Origin: Paraburkholderia sp. CNPSo 3272
Lineage (GTDB): Bacteria > Pseudomonadota > Gammaproteobacteria > Burkholderiales > Burkholderiaceae
NCBI RefSeq assembly: GCF_024206495.1
Contig: NZ_JAMBPQ010000021.1
Span: 62,001-126,000 of the forward strand
Reading direction: 5' to 3'
Length of the DNA: 64,000 nucleotides
Position 1 is the first letter of the stretch. Each line of letters opens with the position of its first letter. This document shows positions 32,914 through 42,322 of the stretch, in pieces. A model generated the notes under the pieces. It did no database searches, had not been told where the DNA came from, and was given only the letters and a program-made list of their open reading frames with translations. The position numbers were made by a program, and so were the translations under genes.

Positions 32914-33351
32914 ATGGCTGGTGAGAAAATGGTAAGTACACACAAAAAAGTAAGTAACGTTCCGTCGACGGTGGTAAAGCCGGAGCGGGAGTGGCAATGC
33001 GAGGATCCCGAAAAGCGCAGGCAGTGGGCGGCAGCGACTACTGAAGCGCTTCAGGCTATCGAGGGAAAATGGAAGATTGTCATCATCTGCCAGTTGTTCG
33101 CCGCAAAGGCGCCAGTGCGATTTTCCGAGCTGGAAAGACTGGTCGAGGGCGCGAACCAGAAGATGCTCATCCAGCAACTCAAGCAGCTGGAGAAGGACGG
33201 CATTGTTGTGCGCAAGGTATTCCCCCAGGTGCCGCCAAGAGTTGAGTACGCACTGGGCGAGTTGGGCGTCGCGTTGGGACCGTCGATGGAGGCACTCATC
33301 GAATGGGCAGAGATGAGGCGGAGCCTTCGCGGCGAAGCCCCCGCCGTATGA
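32914..33351 (+). CDS. HxlR-family winged-helix regulator
   Basis: 145 aa. HxlR hallmarks are EALQAIEGKWKIVIICQLF, VRFSELERLVEGANQKMLIQ and a wing around GIVVRKVFPQVPPRVEYAL. The basic N-terminal 40 residues are an extension. A second ATG at 32929, behind GGTGAG, is an equally good start. HxlR proteins sense aldehydes, quinones or redox state and control a divergent oxidoreductase, here the gene at 32129. Confidence 0.87.
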   Translation: MAGEKMVSTHKKVSNVPSTVVKPEREWQCEDPEKRRQWAAATTEALQAIEGKWKIVIICQLFAAKAPVRFSELERLVEGANQKMLIQQLKQLEKDGIVVRKVFPQVPPRVEYALGELGVALGPSMEALIEWAEMRRSLRGEAPAV

Positions 33352-33391
33352 GCTCTATCGCGCTTGAGAATCGCCCAAGCCCGTTGGCACG

Positions 33392-33894
33392 TCAGCGCCG
33401 GATGCTGGCGTGAACGTCTGCACTGCTCCATTCGTCCCACGTCTTGAGCCGCTTGGCGAACACATGAGGGACGACCTGAGCGGCGAGGGGGCCGAAGAGA
33501 ACTCTCATAGGAGCCCTTTCGGAATCGACGACGTTCAGCATCTCCCGGCCAACGGTGGCAGGATCGGCGACCCGGCATGGAAGCAAAGCTGGCGTTGACC
33601 GCCGCGCGCACTCGATGGGTGTTGAGTGAACGGACGAACCTGCGAAGTCTGTGTTGAGAGGACCGGGTTCGACGATAGTGACCTTAATGCCTGGTGCCGC
33701 GATTTCCTGCGCCAGAGAGTCGGCCAGCCCCTGAATGGCCGCCTTGGATGCGCTAGAGGCACAACTGGAATTGGCGCTCGCAGCAGTCGCTGCATGCCTC
33801 TGGCGGGGAAACTGGAGAACCGGGCGGCGGGTGCGAGCGTGGGTGAATGCTTCCGATAGCATCGCGCGACCGTGTCTGTCGCCGCGTCGTGCAC
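33392..33894 (-). pseudogene. Truncated, frameshifted short-chain dehydrogenase
   Basis: From about 33757 leftward the frame reads SSASKAAIQGLADSLAQEI then VTIVEPGPLNTDFAG. This is the SDR segment after the catalytic serine, with the YxxxK tyrosine region degraded (SSASK). A C-terminal part ends at 33392. The piece before it (ARFSSFPARGM-like) is in another frame, and the Rossmann half with TGxxxGIG is missing. Non-functional remnant. Confidence 0.7.
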
Positions 33895-34776
33895 TTATCG
33901 CCTGATCTGATCGATGCGCGACAGAAAGGTCGCCAAGATCGGCGAGCGGTTGTTCCGGTTATAGCCGACCACCAGTGCAATCGTCGGCGGTTCGCCCTTG
34001 AGTGGCCGACTTGTCACCGACCAGGGCAGAAGTTTCTCGGCATATGCCGGCAGCAGCGCAACCCCTCTCGTCGAAGCGATCAGCGACATCGCCATCGTCA
34101 GGTTGTGGACACGGTGTGCCGGCTCGATGGCGAGATCGTTCGCCGCCAGATAGTTCTCGATTGCGCGGCGCATCGGACCGGCCACGTCCGAGCCGCTGAT
34201 GAACGGCTCTCCTGCCAGTTCATGCACGTCGATTTCCTCGAGGTCCGCCAGATGATGATCGCTAGGCATCAGCACGACGAAAGGTTCGCGCGCGACGGTC
34301 ACGTACTCGAGGTCGGGCCGGTTGGATTCGGCGCGCATGAATGCGATGTCCAGGCGGCCCGTTGACAGTCCTTCCGCCAGATCCGGGGAGTATTCACTCG
34401 ACACCGTCATCTCGAGGGTCTGCAGGTCGGCCGCGAGAACACGCGTCGCTTCGCCAAGCCAGGTCACTTCCTGGCCGCTCAGAAAACCGACCGCAAACGT
34501 CGGCTTGGCCGGCCGTGCCGCTCGCCGCGCGGCCTCGCACGCCGCATCGACCTGCGCCAGGGCCAGGCGCGCATGATCCAGAAATGCCTTGCCGGCATCG
34601 GTCAGCTCGATACCACGCGCGCTGCGCACAAACAACTGCGCACCCACCTCGTACTCGAGGTCCCGGATCTGTCGGCTGAGGGATGGCTGGGACGTAAAAA
34701 GACGCCGCTCCGCGGCAACGGTCAAGCTGCCTTCCTCTGCCACAGCAACGAAATAGCGCAGATGTCGCAGCTCCAT
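33895..34776 (-). CDS. LysR-family regulator
   Basis: 293 aa. HTH: MELRHLRYFVAVAEEGSLTV, AAERRLFTSQPSLSRQIRDLE. The effector domain includes GFLSGQEVTWLGEAT and SGSDVAGPMRRAIENYL, in the CatR/BenM-like group by length and pattern. The ATG at 34776 follows AAAGGAC. It is divergent from the SDR::MFS fusion locus, and a T-N11-A box lies 24 bp upstream of its start. An identical-geometry box lies ahead of the operon at 36844, so it probably regulates both. Confidence 0.88.
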   Translation of the reverse strand: MELRHLRYFVAVAEEGSLTVAAERRLFTSQPSLSRQIRDLEYEVGAQLFVRSARGIELTDAGKAFLDHARLALAQVDAACEAARRAARPAKPTFAVGFLSGQEVTWLGEATRVLAADLQTLEMTVSSEYSPDLAEGLSTGRLDIAFMRAESNRPDLEYVTVAREPFVVLMPSDHHLADLEEIDVHELAGEPFISGSDVAGPMRRAIENYLAANDLAIEPAHRVHNLTMAMSLIASTRGVALLPAYAEKLLPWSVTSRPLKGEPPTIALVVGYNRNNRSPILATFLSRIDQIRR

Positions 34777-34800
34777 GCGCGAAGTCCTTTCCGGGAAGTC

Positions 34801-34815
34801 ATGCCTGCCAGGTAT
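34801..34815. promoter_or_regulatory. LysR-type T-N11-A box A
   Basis: ATGCC-TGCCA-GGTAT, an inverted repeat with one mismatch and the T-N11-A core of LysR sites, lies between the LysR gene and the divergent fusion gene. Twenty-six bp from its first base begins TACAAAGTCTTTTTC (34827-34841), a 15-bp string repeated at 36679. Confidence 0.7.
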
Positions 34816-34930
34816 GGCGGCCAGCTTACAAAGTCTTTTTCGTCCATGCAAGTGCCATCTATCGTTCGATCCCAACAGAGGACGACCGTCTCTCGTCTCA
34901 ACGTTAGTTAGCTGCTGGAAGGAAACGATC

Positions 34931-36474
34931 ATGAAGACCCTCGCGGGAAAGACCGCGCTCGTTACAGGCGCTTCGCGTGGCATCGGACGCGCCACGGCGC
35001 TTGCGCTCGCGCAGGCCGGCGCTCAGATCATCGTTCACTATGGTCACAGCGCACGTGAAGCCACGACTGTCGTTGCTGAAATCACTGCGGCGGGCAGCCG
35101 TGCGCATGCCATTCAAGCCGACCTGGCCGAATCCGACGGACCGCACAGGCTCGCGCGCCAGGTCCGGACGATCGTCGGCGAACGCCTCGATATTCTCGTT
35201 GCCAACGCAGCCATCGCGAAGGCCGCCGCGCTCGAGGAAACCGGCGTCGAAGATTTCGACGAACTGTTCGCCGTCAACGTCCGCGCTCCGTATTTTCTCG
35301 TTCAACAGCTTCTGCCGATCATGCGCAAGGGCAGCAACATCACGCTGCTTTCGTCGCTTGCGACCGTGTTCTGTACAACTGAATTCCTGCCCGTCGGGCT
35401 ACTGCGCTATATCAGCCAGGGACTAAGCGTCACCGAAGGAACCGCCGGCATCATGGTCACGGCGCCCGGGCTGCTGGCCGCCATCGCCGCGCCGTTTCTC
35501 ACGGTAGCCGTCGGACGTTTCGACCGTCGGCGCGTGCTGCTGGGCCTGGGCGTGCTACTCGTGATCTTGAATCTGGCGGCCATGCTGGCGCCGAACTTCC
35601 CGGTTCTCGTCGTGGCCCGCGCGATGTTCGGATTCGGAATCGGCGGATTCTGGGCGATCAGCGTAGCGCTCGGCAGCCGACTCGTGCCGGAGGAGCATGT
35701 CGGCCGGGCCACATCGATGATCTTCGCGGGCGTCTCGCTCGGCATGCTGATCGGTGGCCCGGCCGGGGCACTGATCGCCGAGCTGGCGGGCTGGCGCACC
35801 GCGTTTGGCGCAGCGCTCGCGATGTCCATTGCGGCGCTGCTGGCACAGTGCGTTTCGTTGCCGTCGCTGCACGTAGAACGCGCGATCTGCTCGGTATCTT
35901 CGGTACCCGACCGGCCCGCATCGGGCTGATCGCGATGACGCTCGCCCTGTGCGGGCAGTTCGCGACGTACACCTATATCACCCCGTTCCTGGCGACGGTG
36001 TCGGGCTTTGGCGGCAAGGCCATTTCATTGCTGCTGCTCGGTTATACGTTCATTGGTCTGCTCGGTAATTTCATCGGTGGTTCATCCGGGCAACGTAACG
36101 TCAGGATGACGTTGATCGCCAGCATCCTGTTTATCGCATTACCTCTCTCCATGCTACCCATACTCGGCACCAGCCGGCCGTGGGTGCTGGTCGCGCTGGC
36201 CGCGTGGGGAATCGCGTATGGCGCGCTGCCCGTCGCACTGCAGATGTGGATGGCGAAGGCAACCCGCGAAGTCCGCGAAGGTGGCATGGCGCTGTTCGTC
36301 GCCAACTTCCAGATCTCGATTGCACTCGGTTCGTTCGCTGGCGGCCGGATCCTCGACGCGTTCGGTCTCTTCAGCGCAATGTACTTCGGCCTGGGACTCG
36401 CCGTGGTCTCGATACTGACGCTCGCGCTGACCGGCGGCCATCCTCGGATGATCGACGAGCCCGCGACGGGTTAA
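34931..36474 (+). pseudogene. SDR::MFS fusion with internal frameshift
   Basis: The ATG at 34931 (ribosome site GGAAGGAAACG) opens an SDR N-terminus with TGASRGIG, similar to the intact SDR at 37742. After LLSSLA (about 35360), before the catalytic Tyr/Lys, the frame continues directly into an MFS exporter from the middle of helix 1 (TEFLPVGLL, then EGTAGIMVTAPG). That frame stops at 35929. The rest of the MFS protein continues in another frame from about 35850 to 36474. A deletion joining two genes plus a later frameshift explains this. Neither activity should remain; a 332-aa chimera could still be translated. Confidence 0.8.
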
Positions 36475-36652
36475 GCGTAATCCAGCGGACTGCCTATCCC
36501 CAGTCATGAAGGAAGTTCGGACCCGGCCACAGTTCGTGGTCCGTCGGGGCGTCAAGCCAATCGTGACGGTCGGTCAGGCACGAGGCACCTGGCGCCGCGT
36601 CAACCCGTTTTCCGTCCCGATCCGCGCAGGCGAGCGCCGGCATGCGCACCCC

Positions 36653-36667
36653 ATGCCTGTGTGGCAT
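36653..36667. promoter_or_regulatory. LysR-type T-N11-A box B
   Basis: ATGCC-TGTGT-GGCAT is a perfect 5-bp-arm inverted repeat with a T-N11-A core. As at box A, 26 bp from its first base starts TACAAAGTCTTTTTC (36679-36693). It lies 191 bp before the hydrolase ATG at 36844. Confidence 0.7.
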
Positions 36668-36843
36668 AACCGCTTGCCTACAAAGTCTTTTTCCTCTTGC
36701 CGGCCCGAGCATACATTACCCATCAACAGGCACCGCCATATCAGATTTCCAGGCGGGTGACTGGATTGCCAAAGCAGCACCCCATGCATTTCAGACATAC
36801 CTGAAAGACAACTGCTGAACTTACACCTGAAAGGATCGCAATC

Positions 36844-37689
36844 ATGACCCGCCATACGCATCAGACGGCACCGACGCAGTACGTCGAAGCAAACGGCATC
36901 CAGTTCGCCTACCGTCGATTTGGGAATCCCATCGGTGTGCCGCTTGTAATGAACATCCACTTCACCGGCACCATGGATCACTGGGATCCCGCAGTGACCG
37001 ACGGCCTTGCCGCCGGCCGTGAGGTAATCCTGTTCAACAACGCCGGCATTTCCAGCAGCTCGGGCAGCGTTCCGGAGTCGATCGAGGAAATGGCCGCGAA
37101 TGCTGCCGCTTTCGTCCGTGCGCTCGGCCTCGATCAGGTCGACCTACTGGGTTTCTCGATGGGCGGCCTGATTGCCCAGACACTTGCCATAGCGGAGCCC
37201 ACGCTGGTCCGCCGCCTGATCCTCGTTGGAACCGGCCCGCGCAGCGGAGAAGCTATGGCCTCGCTGACGCCAGAAGCCCAGGAAATCTTTGGTGCAACCT
37301 ATGCGGAACCGGACCACCTCTGGCTGCGCATGCATTTCTCGCCGACCGAAAACAGCCAGGCGGCCGGGCGCGCGTTCCTCGAACGTTTCCGCCGTCGCAC
37401 GGAGAACCGTGATCCGGCGGCCAACGAGGCCGTGGCACCGGCCCAGCTTGCCGCTCTCGCCAAATGGGGCAAGCCGCAAGACAACCCGTACGCGTACCTG
37501 TCGGCACTCGGTCAACCAACCCTTGTTGTGAATGGCGACAACGACGTCATCATCTACACGGTCAATTCGTTGATCCTGCGTCAGCACATCCCGAATGCCC
37601 AACTGACCATATATCCGGACGCCAATCACGGCTCGCTCTATCAGTACCCCGAGCGTTTCGTCGAAGACGTTTCCAGGTTCCTTTCCTGA
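36844..37689 (+). CDS. Alpha/beta-fold hydrolase
   Basis: 281 aa. The catalytic Ser is in LLGFSMGGLIAQ, the acid is probably Asp in VVNGDNDVIIY and the His is in YPDANHGSLYQYPE. The oxyanion segment NIHFTGTMDHWDP replaces the usual HGxP. It resembles the ester or C-C bond hydrolases often induced with SDRs. It follows LysR box B and is 52 bp before the SDR gene; the pair forms an operon likely controlled by the LysR protein at 33895. Confidence 0.88.
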   Translation: MTRHTHQTAPTQYVEANGIQFAYRRFGNPIGVPLVMNIHFTGTMDHWDPAVTDGLAAGREVILFNNAGISSSSGSVPESIEEMAANAAAFVRALGLDQVDLLGFSMGGLIAQTLAIAEPTLVRRLILVGTGPRSGEAMASLTPEAQEIFGATYAEPDHLWLRMHFSPTENSQAAGRAFLERFRRRTENRDPAANEAVAPAQLAALAKWGKPQDNPYAYLSALGQPTLVVNGDNDVIIYTVNSLILRQHIPNAQLTIYPDANHGSLYQYPERFVEDVSRFLS

Positions 37690-37741
37690 GCCGCAAGTCG
37701 AACAGTCCACATTTTGATATCGAGTTCAACTGGAGTTAATC

Positions 37742-38491
37742 GTGACTACTAATCTTTATGGCAAGAACGCGCTGGTAACCGGCGCTTCGCGTGGCATCGG
37801 CCGCGCAACAGCGCTGGCTCTGGCAGCAGCAGGCGCACGCGTGCTCGTGCACTACGCCAGCGACGAAAAGGCTGCCGATTCCGTCGTCGAGGCGATCCGC
37901 GCGTCGGGCGGTTCTGCAGAAAAGGTTGCGGCAGACCTGAGCGCAGCGAACGGCCCTCACGAACTGGCCCGTCGGGTACGCGAGCTGATTGGCGAGCGCC
38001 TCGACATTCTCGTTGCGAATGCCGGCATCTCGAAGGCCTCATCCATCGGGGAGACGACGATAGAGGATTTCGACCGGCTGTTCGCCGTCAATGTGCGCGC
38101 CCCATACTTCCTCGTCCAGCAACTGCTGCCTGTGCTGGGCGAGGGCAGCAGCGTAATCCTGCTGTCCTCTCTTGCTGCCCGCGCTGCCGTTGGTAACCTG
38201 TCGGCCTACGCCGCTAGCAAGGGCGCAATCGACACACTGGTCAAGCATTTCGCCGCTGCGCTCGGCGAACGTGGCATTCGCGTGAACGCCGTCGCGCCGG
38301 GCGTCGTTGAAACCGACATGTCGAACTTCGCCAAAACCGATGCGGGGCGAGACTACACGCTTGGCATGCAGGCCCTCAAGCGCGTGGCGCAGCCCGACGA
38401 CATCGCAGGCGCAGCCCTGTTCCTCGCGTCCGACGCGGCGCGCTGGATGACGGGTGACACGCTGCGTGTCGATGGCGGCTCGAAGCTCTGA
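37742..38491 (+). CDS. Short-chain dehydrogenase/reductase
   Basis: 249 aa, complete: LVTGASRGIGRATALAL, DILVANAGISKAS, LLSSLAAR with the catalytic Ser, SAYAASKGAIDTLVKHF with Tyr/Lys, and a C-terminal TLRVDGGSKL. The start is a GTG at 37742 after CTGGAGTTAATC. It is a paralogue of the truncated SDR in the fusion at 34931 (same TGASRGIG, RLDILVANA and LFAVNVRAPYFLVQQLLP segments). It probably reduces or oxidises a small carbonyl compound together with the upstream hydrolase. Confidence 0.9.
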   Translation: MTTNLYGKNALVTGASRGIGRATALALAAAGARVLVHYASDEKAADSVVEAIRASGGSAEKVAADLSAANGPHELARRVRELIGERLDILVANAGISKASSIGETTIEDFDRLFAVNVRAPYFLVQQLLPVLGEGSSVILLSSLAARAAVGNLSAYAASKGAIDTLVKHFAAALGERGIRVNAVAPGVVETDMSNFAKTDAGRDYTLGMQALKRVAQPDDIAGAALFLASDAARWMTGDTLRVDGGSKL

Positions 38492-38688
38492 CACCCCGGG
38501 AGGCGGTCAAGATCCACGCACCACGCTCCACCGTCTTGATCATGGTCTGCCTCAATCCGAAACGTCGCGCCGCCTGAAAAGCGCTTCGATAGCCAGTATC
38601 GCAGCCTGTGCCGAAATTTTCACATCGCGCTTTCGTGACCGCGAGAGCGGGCAACGCCTTGCGCGTGCCAATCCGCTTCCCGGCGACT

Positions 38689-38889
38689 TCAACCATTTCG
38701 CATGCGTGCAACTAAGGCGACCGAGCGAGCACTCATTTCCTTGGCCGGCAAATGCGCGAGCCAGCCGTGACCAGGAAGCAGCCATTCGAAACGATACACG
38801 GCCAGCTTGCCCAGCGATTCGGTGAGCTCGGTCCATGAGTACCAGCATGCGTCCCTGAATGCGACGAGGTCCTGCTCGCGTGCTGCTGG
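38689..38889 (-). pseudogene. Metallo-beta-lactamase-fold hydrolase remnant
   Basis: 66 sense codons between a stop and a stop. They encode REQDLVAFRDACWYSWTELT and then FEWLLPGHGWLAHLPAKEM. The LLPGHG motif (metal-ligand His), followed by a short helix, is the characteristic end of MBL-fold (glyoxalase II-like) hydrolases. No start codon and no HxHxDH half remain. It is evidence of a lost gene in this deletion-prone stretch. Confidence 0.65.
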
Positions 38890-39505
38890 CTATCATCGCT
38901 ATCGTTGCTCTGCACTATTGCCAAGAGGCTGCGGCACCGATGCCCCCATCTGATTTACACGGTCTCGAGTTGTCTTGAGTTCATTGAAACAGGCGGTGAA
39001 CGAAGGACGATTCGTCTGCGCGCTTGAGGTTGATAGCTGGCCAGGCGGCCTTCGCGATGCCGAAAGTGATCGGTGGCCGAAACCACTCCTCGAACGGTCA
39101 TTCAATCTGGCTTTTTGAGTGGTGGCCGGTGGCCCACACCGGCAGTTCGTCGTTGGCGGCTGCCGACGCTTTGTTTGGGCAGCGGGCACTCGATCCGCGG
39201 TCAACTATCCTCTCTGGCGCCGGGGCCGCAGGTTTGCGCGCAGTGACTTAATTATGCGCACAACGCTGACCGAACGAATGCGGACTATGGCCGCCGACGC
39301 GGCGCGCGGCAGGCTGCGTCACACGCCATTCATAACCCTTTTGACGACCCCGCTAATCTCCGGGCCGCACGCGCTTCTTTATTTGATGTTAATTTGAACG
39401 TCATTCCCGATTGGCCATTTAAACGGCGATTTTCCCCATTATTTGGTGCGAAATTGCCGAACAATGGCTTCTATTATTCGCCACACACAAAACAGTCATA
39501 GAAAC
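38890..39505. other. Gene-poor stretch before the MFS exporter
   Basis: About 615 bp. No frame shows recognisable motifs. The last 130 bp before the exporter are clearly AT-rich (for example TTTATTTGATGTTAATTTG), suitable for a promoter, but I cannot fix hexamers confidently. Confidence 0.4.
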
Positions 39506-40741
39506 ATGAACGACCGCTCTCCCAATCTCGCGCCCGCGCCGCTCGAAGAGACGACACTGCGCCAGTGGTTGTCTGTCTTTGCCGTGGCGATCAGCGCATT
39601 CGCGTTCGTGACGTCCGAATTCCTGCCGGTCGGTTTGCTCACCGAGATCGCCCGCGACCTCGGCGTGACGCCGGGTACTGCCGGACTCATGGTGACCACG
39701 CCGGGCGTCATGGCGGCGATCTTCGCGCCGGGCCTGATGATGTTTGCCGGCCGCATGGACCGGCGGAAGGTATTTCTCCTGCTCACGGCCATGTTGCTCG
39801 CGTCGAATATCGTTTCCGCGCTCGCTACGAATTTTGCGCTCATGCTGGTTGGCCGCGCGATGCTCGGCGCGGCGCTCGGCGGCTTCTGGACGCTTGCGAC
39901 CGCAGCGGCGGGCCGCCTCGTGCATACGAGTGACGCCCCGCGCGCAACGGCGATCATCCTGACCGGCGTGACCTTCGCGACGGTGATCGGCGTGCCGCTC
40001 GGCACCTTTATCGCGGGTTTCGCGTCGTGGCGCATGTCGTTTTTCGTGACGGGCGGCCTCGTCGCGCTTGCGCTCGTTGCGCAGGCGTTGCTGGTGCCTA
40101 CGCTTCCTTCCGCGGCCGCATTGCGTCTTGCCGATTTCGCCACGCTGCTGCGCCGCTCGCATGTGCGTCTGAGCATGCTGATGGTGGCGCTCGTGTTCGG
40201 CGCACATTTTTCGACGTACACGTTCATCGCGCCGCTGCTTCAGCAGGACTTCTCGATGAGCGCCATCACGCTGCTGCTGCTCGCATTCGGCGTGATCGGC
40301 TTTTTCTCGAACGCGCTGACTTCGGCGGTCGTCGCCATGCGCCTGAAGTCCGCCGTGGCCACGATGACGGCGCTGCTGTTGTGCGCGCTCTCGGCGATGA
40401 TTTTGCTCGACCACGTGCGAATTGGCGAGATCGCGGCGATGCTGATGTGGGGCGTGGCGTTCGGCGCGATTCCGCTGTGCTTCTCCGTGTGGATTCAGCG
40501 CGGCACGGCCGATCTTGCCGAAGCGGGCTCGGCGATGTTCGTGAGCGTGATCCAGGTGGCGATTGCGCTTGGCTCGTCGGTGGGTGGCACGATCGTGGAC
40601 CGTGCGGGCATCCGTGCCGATCTGGTGCTCGGCTGTGCGCTCGCCGTCTTCGGGCTCGTGACGCTGCAGCGGCTTGCGGCAATGGAGCGGCCGGCGCGGG
40701 TCGCGGCGCTCGAATGCGAATGCAGCCCGTCGCTCGATTGA
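39506..40741 (+). CDS. MFS exporter, DHA1/sugar-efflux (AraJ/SotB-like) type
   Basis: 411 aa, 12 helices. Helix 1 ends with TSEFLPVGLLTEIARDLGV, followed by GTAGLMVTTPGVMAAI and RMDRRKVFLLL, the pattern of the AraJ/SotB/PbuE efflux group. The ATG at 39506 (MNDRSPNL) is the likely start; an ATG at 39464 would add 14 residues. It is homologous to the MFS half of the fusion at 34931. A hairpin near 40777-40800 follows. Substrate unknown. Confidence 0.85.
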   Translation: MNDRSPNLAPAPLEETTLRQWLSVFAVAISAFAFVTSEFLPVGLLTEIARDLGVTPGTAGLMVTTPGVMAAIFAPGLMMFAGRMDRRKVFLLLTAMLLASNIVSALATNFALMLVGRAMLGAALGGFWTLATAAAGRLVHTSDAPRATAIILTGVTFATVIGVPLGTFIAGFASWRMSFFVTGGLVALALVAQALLVPTLPSAAALRLADFATLLRRSHVRLSMLMVALVFGAHFSTYTFIAPLLQQDFSMSAITLLLLAFGVIGFFSNALTSAVVAMRLKSAVATMTALLLCALSAMILLDHVRIGEIAAMLMWGVAFGAIPLCFSVWIQRGTADLAEAGSAMFVSVIQVAIALGSSVGGTIVDRAGIRADLVLGCALAVFGLVTLQRLAAMERPARVAALECECSPSLD

Positions 40742-40776
40742 AACCATTGAAACGATCGAAGCGGGAGCGACGCAAG

Positions 40777-40800
40777 GCGGCGAGCCATCGACCTCGCCGC
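40777..40800 (+). terminator. Possible terminator after the MFS exporter
   Basis: An 8-bp stem GCGGCGAG/CTCGCCGC with an 8-nt loop, lacking a strong T tract. The left arm and start of the loop repeat the GCGGCGAGCCAT string of the terminator at 619-655. The 291 bp between the stop at 40741 and the next start hold no other gene. Confidence 0.4.
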
Positions 40801-41032
40801 GCCGCGTTCTGGGTCTGCGCAAAGAGACCTGATGCCATTGCACCACGTTAGCGCATCGCGCCGCGCTAACGTTTGCGAACGGCCGTGATCGTTCCTCCGC
40901 AAGGCTCGCCAATTATCGCGTGCCACGCTCACGCGTAACCCCCTCAAGTGACGCCCGGTTTCGGCCGATATGCAAGATGGTTCCCCTGCGTTCCGCAGGG
41001 CCCGCCATTCCCGAACTGAAAGCGAGCGTTAC

Positions 41033-42322
41033 GTGCACGGAATCAAGTTTGCCTGGCTGTGGTCTGGTCTGATCGGCATGCTTTTGCTCCTGGGTTGCGA
41101 ACAGCAGAACGGCGCCCAGAGCAGCAAGGCCGCGCCGGCACGGACTACCATTACCGCGCTGATCTGGGCGCCGGACTGGCCGGAGGAGATGCTCCAGATC
41201 GCCGCCGAGTTCGACAAGCTCAATCCCGATCTGCACGTGAACGTGCAGTTCATGGTCGGCAACTCGGTCGAGCAAAACATCAAGCCGCGCGTGGCGGCGG
41301 GCACGCTGCCGGACCTCGTCAGCATCAATCCGAACGCCTATGCCGCGGAGCTGGCCGACCAGGGCGTGCTCGCCGACGTCCGCCAGAGCGCCGCATGGAA
41401 GAAGATGCTCGATCCGCTCAAGGCCGACTGGACCAGTCGCGACGGCAAGGGTTTCGGCGTTTCGGGCGGCGTGGCGACGACGATGATCTATTACAACCGC
41501 GCCATGTTCGCGAAGGCCGGCATCGACACGCTGCCGACGAATTTCGATGAGTTTCTGGCGGTGTGCGCGAAACTCAAGCAGGCGGGCATGATTCCCGTGA
41601 TGTGGAGCGGCGGCTTTCCGAACATGCTCGGCAACGGGCCCTTCGCTTCGGGCTTTGCCAATAAGGTGGTCGCGCACGAGCCCCACTGGAAAGAGAAGAT
41701 GGCGGACGGCACGCTGAACCTCGACACGCCGGAGGTGGCCGATATCTTCGCCAAAATCGCATTGATACCGGAGCGCGGTTACGCGCAGCCGTCGTTCATG
41801 ACGACGGGCTACGACGAGGGCATTCGCCTTTTCAAGGAAGGCAAGGTGGCGATGGCGTTCCAGGGCAGCTGGGCCGCCGGGCTCATGCTGCATGGAAACG
41901 ATTTCTCGGTGGGCGTGTTCGTGCCGCCATGGAACGCGCGCGGCGAACGTGTCGTGCCGGTGCTCGGCAGCGAAACGGGCTTTGCCGTTTGCGAAACGCC
42001 CAACAAGGCCGCGGCCACGCGTTTTCTGGAATTCATCGCGGGCAACGGGTTTCCGCTGCTTCAGAGGAAACGTCACAACATTTCGCCGTTCCAGCAAGGC
42101 ATGGGCACCGTGGTGAGCGACGTGGAGATCGTCGACTACACGAACGCGGTCGGCCGTTATCCGGTCACGGCAAGCCCCTATTATTCGACGCTTCCTTCCA
42201 ATACGATTGAGTTGGTGCATGAATTGATGCAGGATGTGCTGCTCAGGAAAATTACACCCAGGCAGGCTGCGCAGCGCCTGGACATCTCGGTCAAGACTGA
42301 AGCGAAGATGCACTACAAATGA
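41033..42322 (+). CDS. Solute-binding lipoprotein (family 1, sugar type), orphan
   Basis: 429 aa from a GTG at 41033. A lipoprotein signal (WLWSGLIGMLLLLGC, Cys at about residue 22, Glu at +2, so probably outer-membrane sorted) precedes a family 1 solute-binding fold: DWPEEMLQIAAEFDKLNPDL, AAGTLPDLVSINPNAYAAEL, GGVATTMIYYNRAMFAKAGI, GKVAMAFQGSWAAGL. No ABC permease or ATPase is near. Instead its stop overlaps the ATG of a GGDEF-EAL protein (ATGA). The pair therefore looks like a sensor module rather than an importer (inference). Confidence 0.86.
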   Translation: MHGIKFAWLWSGLIGMLLLLGCEQQNGAQSSKAAPARTTITALIWAPDWPEEMLQIAAEFDKLNPDLHVNVQFMVGNSVEQNIKPRVAAGTLPDLVSINPNAYAAELADQGVLADVRQSAAWKKMLDPLKADWTSRDGKGFGVSGGVATTMIYYNRAMFAKAGIDTLPTNFDEFLAVCAKLKQAGMIPVMWSGGFPNMLGNGPFASGFANKVVAHEPHWKEKMADGTLNLDTPEVADIFAKIALIPERGYAQPSFMTTGYDEGIRLFKEGKVAMAFQGSWAAGLMLHGNDFSVGVFVPPWNARGERVVPVLGSETGFAVCETPNKAAATRFLEFIAGNGFPLLQRKRHNISPFQQGMGTVVSDVEIVDYTNAVGRYPVTASPYYSTLPSNTIELVHELMQDVLLRKITPRQAAQRLDISVKTEAKMHYK

